Shown: positions 45,052 through 54,155, numbered from the stretch's first letter. The stretch: DNA of 64,000 bases from WHSW01 sp963846565 (GCA_963846565.1 CAWJWL010000005.1:1364001-1428000), one strand, 5' to 3'. Notes: a model not told the origin generated them from the sequence alone. Made by a program: numbers and translations.

Positions 45052-47580
45052 ATGCACATAAGGGCCGCCGTCTACGTCACCACTCTGATCGCGGCGCTCG
45101 CCGCTGCGGCGCCGGCCGCGGGGCAGACACCCTGCGATCCAACGCAGACGCCCCCGGTCTTCCGCGGCGAGGTCCCGGCGCTCGCCGACGTGATCCCGTT
45201 CCCGGGCGGCGAGGCAGGCGAGGTGACCACCGACCAGGCGTACGCCTACATGGAGGCGGTCGACGGAGCCAGTGATCGGGTGATCACCGGCGCGCTCGGC
45301 CAGCGCACGTGGGGCAGCCGTGAGCTGCGCTACGCGATCGTCGGCAACCCCGGGCGGCTCCAGCCCGCCGCCCTCGGCCAGATCAAGGCGGCGGCCCAGA
45401 CGCTGCGCGACCCGGAGACCTCGGCCGCAGAGGCACGTGCGATCGCACAGCGGCATCCGGCGATCCTCTGGGTCGCCTCCAACGTTCACGGCGGCGAGGA
45501 GTCCGGGACCGAGGGCTCGCTGCGGGTGCTCTACGAGCTCGCCGACCGAAGCGATTGCGCCGCCAACCGGATTCTCGCCAACGCGATCGTGGTCCTCCTT
45601 CCGATCCAGAACCCCGACGGGCGCGAGGCCGACACGCGCCGCAACCTCTACGGCTTCGACCTCAACCGCGACTGGTTCGCGCGTACCCAGCCCGAGACCG
45701 ACACCAAGCTCGAGCTGCTGCGCGAGTACCCCGGCCCCCTGTTCATCGACGCGCACGAGATGGGCGGCACGAGCTACTTCTTCCCGCCGAACTCCGATCC
45801 CGTCTATCACGAGATCCCCGGCGAGCCGATCAACTGGATCAACAACGTCTACGGCGCCGCGATGGCCGAGGAGTTCGATCGCCAGGGCATCGACTACTTC
45901 AACCGCGACGTCTATGACCTCTTCTACATGGGCTACGGCGACACGGTGCCCGCGACCGGGTTCCTCTCCGCCGGGATGACGTACGAGAAGGGCAGCGTGA
46001 GCCCGATCTCCGAACGCTCCTATGAGCAGTACCTGACTCAGTGGGTGTCGCTGTCGCAGGCGGCGCTCTACAAGCAGGAGATCCTCACCGAGTGGGCGGC
46101 CGCCTGGCGCGATGCCTACTCGCAGGGCGAGCGCGGGTTGCTGGAGCCGAACGAGCTGATCAACCCGGGCGAGCTCGTCACCGAGGTCCCCGACATGCGC
46201 GTACGCCACTACTTCATCACCGAGCGCAGCGCCGAGAAGCAGGATGAGGTCCAGGCGATGGTCCGCCGGCTGCAGCGGATGGACGTGGACGTATACCGGC
46301 TGCAGGAAGGGCTCTCGGTGCCCGACTTCACGCCCTACGGCCGCCCGAGCGGCCGCGAGTGGATGCCGCCCGGCACCTGGTACGTGCCGATGGCGCAGAT
46401 GCAGAAGCACTGGGTGCAGGCGATGCTGCACGAGGACACCTACACCCCGTTCCCCTACTTCTACGACGTCACGGCGTGGAGCCAGCCGCTGCTTTACAAC
46501 GTCCACGGCGGCTACTCCGGCAGGCCGCTCGACGTCAACGCGCAGCCCGTCGCCGAGCTCGCGCAGCCGCAGTTCGAAGCCCCGGCCGAGCAGCCGCGGA
46601 TCGCGCTGTTCCAGCTCTCCGAGGGCTCGACTTCGGCGATCGAGTCGAGCGGCTGGCTGCGCTACCTGCTCGACCGGGTCTGGAAGGTCGAGTACCGGGA
46701 CCTCACCGCAGCCGCGATCCGCCGTGGCGCCCTCGACCGCCGCGACGTACTCGTGGTGCCCAACGGGCCCGCCGACGTGGGGATCGCCGATCTCGGCGAG
46801 GCCGGGCGGAAGGCGCTTCGCAGCTGGGTGAACCGCGGCGGCCATCTGGTCACCTGGCGTGGAGGCACCGAGCTCGCGGCCCGGCTCAAGGTGAGCACGG
46901 CCACGCTCGAGGACCCGACCTCCGATGCCCCCGGGACCCTGTTCCGGGTGCGGGTCGACCCCGACAGCCCGCTGCGCTCCGGGGTCGGCGACGAGGCCTA
47001 CGCCTTCTACGAGTACGACAGCGTGATGACCGCGTCGGAGCCGGAACAGGTCGCGGTGGAGTTCCCGCCCGCCGCCTCCGCAGACTGGTTCGTCTCGGGC
47101 TTCGCCCAGGGCGCCGAGGAGCTCGGCGGGACGGCCGCCGTGATCGATGAGCCGGTGGGCAGAGGCCGGGCGACCGTGTTCTCGGTCGAGCCGAACTTCC
47201 GCGCCTTCACGACCGGGTTCCAGGAGATCCTCCGCAACGCGCTGCTCGGCGCCGAGCCCGAGTCCGCGCGCGGGCAGTCCGCAGCGGCGGGCTCCGATGT
47301 GCGGACGGCGGACGAGCAGCAGGCGGAAGACGCCGCGCGCGCACTGGTCGGCGACACCGAGGCGATCCGCCTTGCGGTCTCGCCCGCGACCGCGCCGGCG
47401 GCGGAGGGCGTGCTCAGCTCCCTCGGCGCCAGCTACAGCGTCCAGCGCAGCTTCGACCGGGTCGGCTACGTGATCGCCAACCCCGAGGGTCTCACCGCCG
47501 ACGAGCACCCGTTCGCGTCGCTGCTGCCGGCGGCGCTCGCGGAGGCCGGGGTCGCGACGATCGCGCTGCGGATGCCGTAG
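45052..47580 (+). CDS. Secreted M14 family zinc carboxypeptidase
   Basis: An 842-residue exported protein. The signal peptide is residues 1-24 (MHIRAAVYVTTLIAALAAAA). The M14 domain has the zinc His/Glu in NVHGGEESGTEGS (about 144-150), the substrate Arg region NPDGREADTRRN, DLNRDW and the DAHEMGG stretch (about 234). A roughly 350-residue C-terminal region includes a Rossmann-like, amidotransferase-like part (DVLVVPNGPADVGIADLGEA; LRSWVNRGGHLVTWRGG). It would trim peptides outside the cell. GGAGGAG 4 nt before the ATG decides this start over the upstream open frame. Confidence 0.9.
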   Translation: MHIRAAVYVTTLIAALAAAAPAAGQTPCDPTQTPPVFRGEVPALADVIPFPGGEAGEVTTDQAYAYMEAVDGASDRVITGALGQRTWGSRELRYAIVGNPGRLQPAALGQIKAAAQTLRDPETSAAEARAIAQRHPAILWVASNVHGGEESGTEGSLRVLYELADRSDCAANRILANAIVVLLPIQNPDGREADTRRNLYGFDLNRDWFARTQPETDTKLELLREYPGPLFIDAHEMGGTSYFFPPNSDPVYHEIPGEPINWINNVYGAAMAEEFDRQGIDYFNRDVYDLFYMGYGDTVPATGFLSAGMTYEKGSVSPISERSYEQYLTQWVSLSQAALYKQEILTEWAAAWRDAYSQGERGLLEPNELINPGELVTEVPDMRVRHYFITERSAEKQDEVQAMVRRLQRMDVDVYRLQEGLSVPDFTPYGRPSGREWMPPGTWYVPMAQMQKHWVQAMLHEDTYTPFPYFYDVTAWSQPLLYNVHGGYSGRPLDVNAQPVAELAQPQFEAPAEQPRIALFQLSEGSTSAIESSGWLRYLLDRVWKVEYRDLTAAAIRRGALDRRDVLVVPNGPADVGIADLGEAGRKALRSWVNRGGHLVTWRGGTELAARLKVSTATLEDPTSDAPGTLFRVRVDPDSPLRSGVGDEAYAFYEYDSVMTASEPEQVAVEFPPAASADWFVSGFAQGAEELGGTAAVIDEPVGRGRATVFSVEPNFRAFTTGFQEILRNALLGAEPESARGQSAAAGSDVRTADEQQAEDAARALVGDTEAIRLAVSPATAPAAEGVLSSLGASYSVQRSFDRVGYVIANPEGLTADEHPFASLLPAALAEAGVATIALRMP

Positions 47581-47596
47581 CTGCGGTTGGGTCGCT

Positions 47597-47749
47597 CTAC
47601 CCCGGCTTCGGTGCGTCCGACCGGCGCTGGGCGAACGCGAAGCCGAAGAGGGCGATCGCTGCGACCAGGCAGATGATCCCGATCACGGTCGAACCGGTGA
47701 TGAACGCGACGATCGCGGCGACGGTGAGGATGAGCGCTGTGATGGGCAC
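47597..47749 (-). CDS. Small two-helix membrane protein
   Basis: A 50-residue frame with GTG start, not found by length-limited gene calls. It has two predicted membrane helices, ITALILTVAAIVAFITGS (about 3-20) and VIGIICLVAAIALFGFAFA (about 22-40), and a polar basic tail (QRRSDAPKPG). GGAAGG lies 7 nt upstream of the GTG. Hydrophobic content, RBS and a matching gap between two convergent/parallel genes support it. Function unknown. It lies downstream of RidA on the same strand. Confidence 0.6.
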   Translation of the reverse strand: MPITALILTVAAIVAFITGSTVIGIICLVAAIALFGFAFAQRRSDAPKPG

Positions 47750-47782
47750 TTGAGGCACCTTCCGGTCGGGGACCGGCGGAGC

Positions 47783-48220
47783 CTACGCCCCCGGCCGGGC
47801 GGAGCGGATCGGCGACGCGGACTGGTCATCCGGGCTGCCTCCGGTCACGGCAATCGCTTCGATTTCGATCTCGGCTTCCGGCGTGTAAAGGCCGGCCACC
47901 TCGACGATTGAATCCGCCGGGTACGGAGGCGCGAAGTAGCGGCGCCGGCTCTCAACGACCTCCGAGAAGTTGCTCATGTCCGTGACGAAGATCGTCACCT
48001 TGACCACTTGAGCAAGTGATCCACCGCCTGCCGTGAGAGCCCGGTCGAGGTTCGAGAACGCTTGATCTGCCTGGGCTCGAAAACCACCCTCGACGATCTG
48101 CCCACCGTCGTCGTAACCGGCCTGTCCAGAAACGAACAAGAGGTGCCCGGCACGAGTTGCCTGCGACAGAAGGTAGGGCTTGTACGGGTCCGGATCGGTC
48201 TGTACTCCCTCGATCAACAT
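47783..48220 (-). CDS. RidA family protein (YjgF/UK114)
   Basis: A 145-residue protein. LLSQATRAGHLLFVSGQAGY (about 17-36) and VVKVTIFVTDMSNFSEV (about 71-87) are family motifs. The C-terminal PADSIVEVAGLYTPEAEIEIEAIAV replaces the usual PARTxVxVxxL, and the catalytic Arg of true RidA enamine deaminases is absent (S in SIVEVAGL), so it belongs to a non-archetypal Rid subgroup. AAGGAG 6 nt before the ATG at 48220 sets the start. It follows the DJ-1/PfpI gene by 25 nt, so they form an operon. Confidence 0.86.
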   Translation of the reverse strand: MLIEGVQTDPDPYKPYLLSQATRAGHLLFVSGQAGYDDGGQIVEGGFRAQADQAFSNLDRALTAGGGSLAQVVKVTIFVTDMSNFSEVVESRRRYFAPPYPADSIVEVAGLYTPEAEIEIEAIAVTGGSPDDQSASPIRSARPGA

Positions 48221-48245
48221 TGTCATCTCCTTGGCGATCTCGATC

Positions 48246-48854
48246 TCAGCCCTCGTACTCGATTCCCAGGCGAACGTCACGCTCCCGCTCCGGGCCCACG
48301 AATCGCCCGACGAGGTGAAGCGACATGTCGATCCCGGCCGACAGTCCGGCCGCGGTGACGACGTCGCCATCGTCGACGAAGCGCTCGCCCCGGCGCACGT
48401 CGATCGTGGGGTCGATCTCGTTCATGTGATCGAGGTGCTTGCGGTTGCTGGTCGCCGGGCGATCGCGCAGCAGGCCGGCCGCGGCGTAGACGACCGAGCC
48501 TGTGCAGACGCTGGTCATCACGCCGACCTTCTCCTTCTGCTCCCGCACCCAGGCCAGGTGCTCCTGGTCATCGAGCATCGCGATGTGTCCGTCGCCGCCG
48601 GGATGAACCAGAACGTCGAGCGGAGGTACGGTCGCGAAACTGTGATGCGGATGGACAACCAGCGAGTTGTCGCACGTGACTGGCTTGCCGTCGGCCGAGA
48701 ATGTCGTCACATCCCAGCCATCGTCCGGGAAATGACGCGTCCACCACGCGAACACCTCCCACGGCCCGATCGCGTCGATCTCCTCGGCCACCTGGTAGAG
48801 GAAGATGCCGATCCACCTCTTGTCCGCGACGGCGGAGCCGGGTTCGGGCGTCAT
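48246..48854 (-). CDS. DJ-1/PfpI family protein (isonitrile hydratase-like)
   Basis: A 202-residue protein of the class I amidotransferase-like fold. The nucleophile elbow is TSVCTGSVVYAAAGLLRDRP, with Cys about 115, and PLDVLVHPGGDGHIAMLDDQ precedes it. The CTG...AAGLL context is close to isonitrile hydratase and other GlxA-type DJ-1 proteins, but the substrate is not shown. The ATG at 48854 follows GGAGG; longer in-frame starts lack this. Upstream of RidA and divergent from a LysR gene, so it is a candidate target of that regulator. Confidence 0.85.
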   Translation of the reverse strand: MTPEPGSAVADKRWIGIFLYQVAEEIDAIGPWEVFAWWTRHFPDDGWDVTTFSADGKPVTCDNSLVVHPHHSFATVPPLDVLVHPGGDGHIAMLDDQEHLAWVREQKEKVGVMTSVCTGSVVYAAAGLLRDRPATSNRKHLDHMNEIDPTIDVRRGERFVDDGDVVTAAGLSAGIDMSLHLVGRFVGPERERDVRLGIEYEG

Positions 48855-49036
48855 CGTGCCGCACCTCCACTGAGCCACGGCGTGGCCGTCTGAGCGCTCC
48901 GGGCTCTCTGTTGTAGGTATCCGAACATCGTCCAACTCCTTCCTCGTCCGTTCATTCGGTGTGCCATGACGATCGGGCACCCGGCCGCCGCCTTCAACAG
49001 CCGAGGTGAGAACGCACCACGTAGCATTGCTTCACG

Positions 49037-49945
49037 ATGTGGCGCGCCGTTGAGCTGCGGGAGCTGCGTTTACTGCTCACGATCGGTGAGGAGCTTCACT
49101 TCGGGCGCACCGCTGAGAGGCTGCGTCTTACGCCCTCGCGTGCGAGCCAGGTCCTGCGCGACCTGGAGAGGAAGCTCGGTGTCCAGCTCGTTTACCGAAC
49201 CAGTCGCCAGGTTCGGCTGACGCCGGCCGGTCAGAGTCTTCTGGATCAGGTCCGGCCGGTCTATGAGGGCGTCATGGGCGTCCTCGAGAGGACGCACGAG
49301 AACGCAGGAGGGCTCGAGGGAAGCCTGCGCCTCGGGCTGCTGAGCGGACCGGCCGGAGGTCCACGCTTGCTCGAGCTCATAGGCGCGTTCGAGGTCCTTC
49401 ACCCGCAGTGCCGGATCGACGTGGTGCAGATGTCATGGGACGATCCGTTCGGCCGCTTGCGCGAGAACGATGTCGACGTGATCGCCACGTGGATCCCGCT
49501 GGAAGAACCCGATCTCGTCGTGGGACCGGTTCTCACGACCGAGCCGCGGTTGCTCGCCGTAGCTCACGACCACCCGTTCGCGGAGCGCGAGAGCGTTGAC
49601 GTCGAAGAGCTCGCCGAATGCAAGGTGGTGCGGTTCGAGAACTGGCCGAGGGAGCTCCATGAGGCGGTCTTCCCGTCCACGACCCCCGGGGGCCGGTCGA
49701 TACCCACCCTGCGCCTTCCCCCGGGTGAGCGGGCCGTCCTCGACATCTCTCTCCGCGTCGCCCGCGGGGAGGTTGTGCATCCAACCGTGGCCTCGGCCGC
49801 CGCCTACATGGGGGAGCTCGACCTCATGTTCATCCCGATCTCAGGCATGAAGCCGCTTCGCAGCGCCCTCGTCTGGCGCCGGCCGGCGCGTGACCCGAAG
49901 CTCCGGGCGTTCACCCGAGTGGCCCGCGACGTTCTCAAGTCCTGA
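49037..49945 (+). CDS. LysR family transcriptional regulator (paralogue 1)
   Basis: A 302-residue regulator: HTH at MWRAVELRELRLLLTIGEEL then HFGRTAERLRLTPSRASQVL and LVYRTSRQVRLTPAG, followed by the effector domain (SLRLGLLSGPAGGPRLLELI; MSWDDPFGRLRENDVDVIAT). It is clearly related along its whole length to the gene at 49973 on the other strand. It is divergent from the DJ-1/RidA pair, with a 182-bp gap for regulation. Confidence 0.93.
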   Translation: MWRAVELRELRLLLTIGEELHFGRTAERLRLTPSRASQVLRDLERKLGVQLVYRTSRQVRLTPAGQSLLDQVRPVYEGVMGVLERTHENAGGLEGSLRLGLLSGPAGGPRLLELIGAFEVLHPQCRIDVVQMSWDDPFGRLRENDVDVIATWIPLEEPDLVVGPVLTTEPRLLAVAHDHPFAERESVDVEELAECKVVRFENWPRELHEAVFPSTTPGGRSIPTLRLPPGERAVLDISLRVARGEVVHPTVASAAAYMGELDLMFIPISGMKPLRSALVWRRPARDPKLRAFTRVARDVLKS

Positions 49946-49972
49946 GCGGGACGCGGCGCCTGATCGATCAGG

Positions 49973-50914
49973 TCAGCCGGCTGCCTTTGGCGTTGCCTGC
50001 CGCGTGTCGCCTCGAACCACCTCGCGTGCGACGCGAATGAACTCGAGGAGTCGCGGATCACTGGCTGGGCGCCTCCAGACCAAGGCGCTGGCCAGGTCCG
50101 GCAACCCGGTGATCGGCACGAACGCAAGCTCGAGCTCGCCCATGTAGGGCTCGGCTGAGGCAACCGTCGGGAAGACGACGTCGCCGCGGGCGATGCGAAC
50201 CGCCAGGTCGAGGACGCCGCCTTCGCCGACGCGGATTCGCGTGCCGCGGATCGTCCGCCCGCTCGGGGTTCGGGTGGGTGCCACGGCCTCCTGGAGCTCT
50301 TTGGGCCACCTCGCGAACCGCAGTACGCGGTGGTCGGCGAGCTCTTCGACCGTGACCGATTCGCGGTCCGCGAGCGGATGGTCGCGAGCGACGGCGACGG
50401 CGCGGCGCTGACGCGCGAGCGTCGGGCCGACGACAAGATCGTGTTGGCGCAGCGGGATCCAGGTCGCCATCGCGTCGAGCTCACCAGAGCGAAGGCGAGC
50501 GAACGGGTCATCCCACGAGGCCTGCACGACCTCCACGTCGCATCGAGACTGGCGGGCTTCGAACGCCTGGATGATCTCCCCCACGCGTCGTCCGCCGGCC
50601 GGCCCGCTGAAGACTCCGAGCCGCACGGTCCCCTCGGGCCCGCGCGCTGCGGGCTCCGAGCGCTTGAGCACCTCGTCGAGGTCCGCGACCGCCGGCCCCA
50701 GCTCGCGCAAGAACGACTCACCCAGACGCGTCAGTTGGACGTGGCGACTGGTGCGATGAAGGAGCGGCGCCCCGAGCTTGTCCTCGAGAGCTCGAAGGCT
50801 CTGGCTCACGCGGGAGGTCGTGATCTCGAGCCGCTCGGCCGTTCGGCCGAAGTGCAGTTCCTCGGCGAGCGCGAGAAAGAGACGCAGCTCTCTCAGATCA
50901 ACGGTCTGCCACAC
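49973..50914 (-). CDS. LysR family transcriptional regulator (paralogue 2)
   Basis: A 313-residue regulator that matches the neighbour at 49037: MWQTVDLRELRLFLALAEEL then HFGRTAERLEITTSRVSQSL, ASWDDPFARLRSGELDAMAT, and the end SALVWRRPASDPRLLEFIRV. The two genes are convergent, 27 bp apart, so an inverted duplication has been kept. It is divergent from the MFS transporter gene, its likely target. The final about 12 residues (DTRQATPKAAG) extend past the paralogue's end. Confidence 0.93.
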   Translation of the reverse strand: MWQTVDLRELRLFLALAEELHFGRTAERLEITTSRVSQSLRALEDKLGAPLLHRTSRHVQLTRLGESFLRELGPAVADLDEVLKRSEPAARGPEGTVRLGVFSGPAGGRRVGEIIQAFEARQSRCDVEVVQASWDDPFARLRSGELDAMATWIPLRQHDLVVGPTLARQRRAVAVARDHPLADRESVTVEELADHRVLRFARWPKELQEAVAPTRTPSGRTIRGTRIRVGEGGVLDLAVRIARGDVVFPTVASAEPYMGELELAFVPITGLPDLASALVWRRPASDPRLLEFIRVAREVVRGDTRQATPKAAG

Positions 50915-51039
50915 CGTGAAGAAATCCTACGCGATGCGTTCGACGTTTGGCTGTTGATCGGACTCGATGCGAGGGGCAAAGTGACGCGAGTAATGACGAA
51001 CGACGACATCGCCGCGCACTACACGGTTCGGAGCGGGTC

Positions 51040-52290
51040 ATGAGTGCGACCGCGACGACATTCGGCCGGGCCCGCGTGCGGCCGCGGCGCGACGGTCACG
51101 CCTTCGGGCGCCTCTGGGCGGCCGTCGGCATCTCGAACCTGGGCGACGGAGCCGCCACCGTAGCGCTACCGCTGCTGGCGGCTGCGCTGACTCGAGACCC
51201 GGCGCTCGTGGCCGGCGTGACGATCGCGCAGCAGCTTCCATGGCTCCTGTTCGCGCTCCCGGCGGGCGTGATCGTCGACCGCTGGGAGCGCAAGGGTCTG
51301 ATGTGGCGCGCGGACCTCCTGCGTGGACTGGCCCTGGCGGGCTTCGCCCTGCTGATCGCTCTCGATCAAGGCTCGCTCGCGCTGCTCTATGCGATCGCAT
51401 TCGGCCTCGGCATCGCGGAAACCGTCTTCGACACCGCGTACCGGTCGGTGCTGCCGAGCCTCGTTCCGAGCGACGAGCTCGAGCGTGCGAATGCGCGGCT
51501 TCAGGGAACTGAGATCGTCACCAACCGCTTTCTCGGACCGCCGCTTGGGGGCCTCCTCTTCGCTGCTGCGGCGAGCGCGCCCCTGTTCCTTGACGCCGCC
51601 TCGTTTCTGCTGGCCGCCGCCAGCGTGCTCGCGATCGGCGGCCGCTTCCGCCCGTCCGCTGCGGCCGGACAACAGGCGAACGTTCGCGAAGCCGTCGGCG
51701 AGGGCATCCGTTGGCTTTTGGCCCACCGCCTGCTTCGAGCCCTCGCGGTCGTGGTTTCCGTCTGGCACCTCGTATGGGCCGCGGGCAGCGCCGTCCTCGT
51801 CCTCTACGCCCAGGAGCTGCTCGGCCTCGGCAGTGGCGCGTACGGGATCCTGCTTGCTGCGGGGGCGATCGGAAGCGTTCTGGGAAGCGCGTGCGCGTCG
51901 CGCCTGGTCGGTGTGCTCGGCCGGCGATCGGTGCTGGTGGGTTCGGTTGGCCTGGCCGCGCTCGCGCAGCTTGGCCTGGCCGTCGCCGGCAGCCCGTTCG
52001 TCGCTGCACTTGCGCTCGCGCTCTCGGGCTTATGCGCCGTGACCTGGAACGTCATCACTGTCTCGCTGCGCCAACGCCTCGCACCGGATGCGCTGTTGGG
52101 CCGGGTCAACGGGGCTTATCGCTTCGCCGCGATCGGATCACTGGCCGTGGGTGCGGGTTTGGGCGCCGTGCTGGCGTCGATCGATCTGCGCCTGCCGTTC
52201 CTCGTCGCGGCGGCGACGCTCGCCCTGACCGCCGTAGCGATGCTGGGCTTCACGCGCGACTCGATGTTGTCGAGCCCGCCGGCCGCCTGA
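51040..52290 (+). CDS. MFS transporter (MFS_3/enterobactin exporter-like)
   Basis: A 416-residue transporter with about 12 hydrophobic helices. It starts in a basic segment then RLWAAVGISNLGDGAATVAL; LPAGVIVDRWERKG is the loop 2-3 motif (G-x-x-x-D-R-x-x-R-K). Such EntS-like transporters export small molecules or drugs. The ATG at 51040 is used because upstream codons overlap the regulator promoter region. It is divergent from LysR paralogue 2, with a 125-bp gap. Confidence 0.9.
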   Translation: MSATATTFGRARVRPRRDGHAFGRLWAAVGISNLGDGAATVALPLLAAALTRDPALVAGVTIAQQLPWLLFALPAGVIVDRWERKGLMWRADLLRGLALAGFALLIALDQGSLALLYAIAFGLGIAETVFDTAYRSVLPSLVPSDELERANARLQGTEIVTNRFLGPPLGGLLFAAAASAPLFLDAASFLLAAASVLAIGGRFRPSAAAGQQANVREAVGEGIRWLLAHRLLRALAVVVSVWHLVWAAGSAVLVLYAQELLGLGSGAYGILLAAGAIGSVLGSACASRLVGVLGRRSVLVGSVGLAALAQLGLAVAGSPFVAALALALSGLCAVTWNVITVSLRQRLAPDALLGRVNGAYRFAAIGSLAVGAGLGAVLASIDLRLPFLVAAATLALTAVAMLGFTRDSMLSSPPAA

Positions 52291-52348
52291 TGCCTCCCGT
52301 AGTCCTTGCCCGACTGCGCTCTTACCATTCGTAAGTGTCCAGCTACCG

Positions 52349-52906
52349 ATGGGAGAGACCGTGCCGGATGGCCTGTTCAGACCGCAGCTCGGCGAGCCGC
52401 ACCACCTCGCGTACGTCGTCGAAGACATCGAGGCGACCGTGGGTCGCTTGGCCGACCAACTCGGCGCCGGGCCGTTCTTCCTCGTCGAGCGCGTGCCACT
52501 CGAGAACGTCCGCTCGCGCGGTGAGCCGGCGGAGTTCGTTCACAACTCCGCCTTCGGCTCCTGTGGCGGCGGCGCGGTCGAGCTGATCGAGGCCATCAAG
52601 CTCGCACCTGAGCGCGTCGAAGAGGGGTTTTCCGGCCCCCGGCCGCGAATCCAGCACGTCGCCTACGCCCTACCGCCGGCGGAGGTCGCCGATGTCCGGC
52701 GCTTGCTCGATCGACGAGGGCTGTCGGAGTATCTGAGCTCTCAGCTCGGCGAGGTCGACACCACCCTCCACGACGCCTCCGCCACCCTGGGCCACGACAT
52801 CGAGATCCATGTCGACAGCGAGGGACTGCGCGGCTTCTTCGGGCTGGTGAGGGGCGCCGCGAAGGGTTGGGACGGCTCGCAACCGCTGCGCCCGGTCGAG
52901 AGCTGA
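52349..52906 (+). CDS. VOC family (glyoxalase/bleomycin-resistance fold) protein
   Basis: A 185-residue protein. LGEPHHLAYVVEDIEATVGRL (about 13-33) is a vicinal oxygen chelate start with the metal His, and GPRPRIQHVAYALPPAEVAD (about 92-111) begins the second module. A glutamate ligand is in AVELIEAI; it may be a methylmalonyl-CoA-epimerase-like or ring-cleavage-type enzyme. An ATG at 52349 or GTG at 52361 may start it. A short inverted repeat CTTAC-N5-GTAAG lies at 52321-52335, just upstream, and could be an operator. Confidence 0.82.
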   Translation: MGETVPDGLFRPQLGEPHHLAYVVEDIEATVGRLADQLGAGPFFLVERVPLENVRSRGEPAEFVHNSAFGSCGGGAVELIEAIKLAPERVEEGFSGPRPRIQHVAYALPPAEVADVRRLLDRRGLSEYLSSQLGEVDTTLHDASATLGHDIEIHVDSEGLRGFFGLVRGAAKGWDGSQPLRPVES

Positions 52907-52985
52907 ACGCTCCGTGTTCTGGGCGCGCACTCGATGTGTGGCGCGATCGCGAGTGGTGCCCGTGGGTCCGCTTTGGTCCTCCGCC

Positions 52986-53573
52986 CTACCAGTCCCGCGG
53001 ATTGCCCGCCGGGATCGAGTCCACGACGAGGGTCGCCTCGATCACGGGCACCGGCGGCTGGGCGGTGGTCGCGCGGTAGAGGTCGAAGGCCTCCGGGGAC
53101 ACGCTCGCGAACGCGGCCTCGATCGTCCGCGGGTAGGTCGCGATGATGACCGCGTCGGGCGGCGGCTCGGGGGCGTGGTTCTCGGGCTTCGCGACGTAGG
53201 CGATGACCGCGTCGAACCCGTGCGCGCCGCCGCCATCGAGCGTGACCGCCTCGCTCACGTCGACCCGCGAGTAACGGATCTCGCGCAGGTCGAGCCGCGC
53301 GAGCTCGGCGTCGGTGACCTCGATCAGGGCGCCGTTCGGGGCCGGCGCTTCCGCGTCGGGCTCGAGGTTGAGGCCGAGGCAGTGGCGGGGCAGCGATCCG
53401 TCCTCGCGCGCGAACGTCTTCTCCGAGGCCAGGTTGTCGCGGACGAGGGTCCAGTCGCGCCGCCAGCCTTCGAGCCGCGCCAGCGGCGCCGGGCGCGGAT
53501 CGCGCGCGAGCGTGGCGGCGACGCTGTCGGGTGCCACCAGCGATCCGTAGCCGAAGACCGCCAGCCCGCTCAC
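52986..53573 (-). CDS. Gamma-glutamylcyclotransferase-like protein
   Basis: About 195 residues, from a GTG (VSGLAVFGYGSLVAPDSVAA). FGYGSL is the hallmark substrate-binding loop of the gamma-glutamylcyclotransferase/AIG2-like fold; the catalytic Glu probably lies in LIEVTDAELARLDLREIRY (about 87-105). Substrates are gamma-glutamyl peptides or glutathione-like thiols. It starts 8 nt after the stop of the frameshifted addA reading frame, so it is likely the last gene of that operon. Confidence 0.75.
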   Translation of the reverse strand: MSGLAVFGYGSLVAPDSVAATLARDPRPAPLARLEGWRRDWTLVRDNLASEKTFAREDGSLPRHCLGLNLEPDAEAPAPNGALIEVTDAELARLDLREIRYSRVDVSEAVTLDGGGAHGFDAVIAYVAKPENHAPEPPPDAVIIATYPRTIEAAFASVSPEAFDLYRATTAQPPVPVIEATLVVDSIPAGNPRDW

Positions 53574-53581
53574 GTCGGGCC

Positions 53582-54155
53582 TCAGCCGACCCGCGGCTTC
53601 CACGCCGGCCGCGGGCACAGACGCGCCGCCGCCGGGCAGCCGAAGCACAGCGCCTCGTAGGGCTCCTCGGTGACCTCGAACTCGCCTCCGCGGATCCGCC
53701 CGACCAACTGCTCGAGGCGCTCGCGCGCCCGCTCGAGCCCGGCCGCGTCGAACTCCTCGACCACGGGGTCACCCGGCGCCTCGAGGAAGACGTGGACCGC
53801 CCGCGCTCCCTCTTCGCCACCGGCGGCGAGCGCGTAGATCTCGCGCTGGGCGGTGTAGCGCTCGCCGACCTCGCTCGCCGGACGCTCGCCGAGCGCATCG
53901 GTCTTGTAGTCGATCACCGTCGGCACGGTCCCGTCGGTCGCCGGTGCGAGCAGGTCGATCTGCCCGCGGATGACCGTGCCCCCGAGGCCGAGCACGAACG
54001 GCACCTCCGGGCGCGCGCTCGCCTCCCGCAGGCTGCCCGCGAGCTCGGAATCGAGCCAGCCGGCGATGAAGCCGCTCGCGCGCTCGAACGCCTCATCGTC
54101 GCCGGCGAGTCCCTCGGCGGCCAAGAGCGAGCGGATCAGCGCCCTCGGCCGGCCG
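53582..54155 (-). pseudogene. C-terminal nuclease part of the AddA-like protein (separate frame)
   Basis: From about 54155 down, the sequence continues the upstream helicase in the next reading frame: GRPRALIRSLLAAEGLAGDD, then the PD-(D/E)xK core (VPFVLGLGGTVIRGQIDLLA; VPTVIDYKTDALGERP; YTAQREIYALAAGGEEGARA) and a C-terminal Cys motif (ALCFGCPAAARLCPRP). This is the RecB-family nuclease domain expected at the end of AddA. No start codon of its own is plausible. The break lies in CGGCCGGCCG at 54146-54155; removing one G joins the two frames. Either a sequencing error, a real mutation or a +1 frameshift site. Confidence 0.8.

Noticed and set aside
44794..47508. A 904-codon open frame on the minus strand opposite the M14 gene
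   Set aside because: Its translation is Arg/Val/Leu/Asp low-complexity text without domain motifs, and it mirrors the M14 gene codon for codon. High GC removes stops on the opposite strand.
52904..52925. Possible third copy of the GAACGTTC element (GAACGCTCCGTGTTC)
   Set aside because: Only about 14 of 18 bases match over a short stretch and the flanking GGCCGCCCCCG part is absent; it could be chance.
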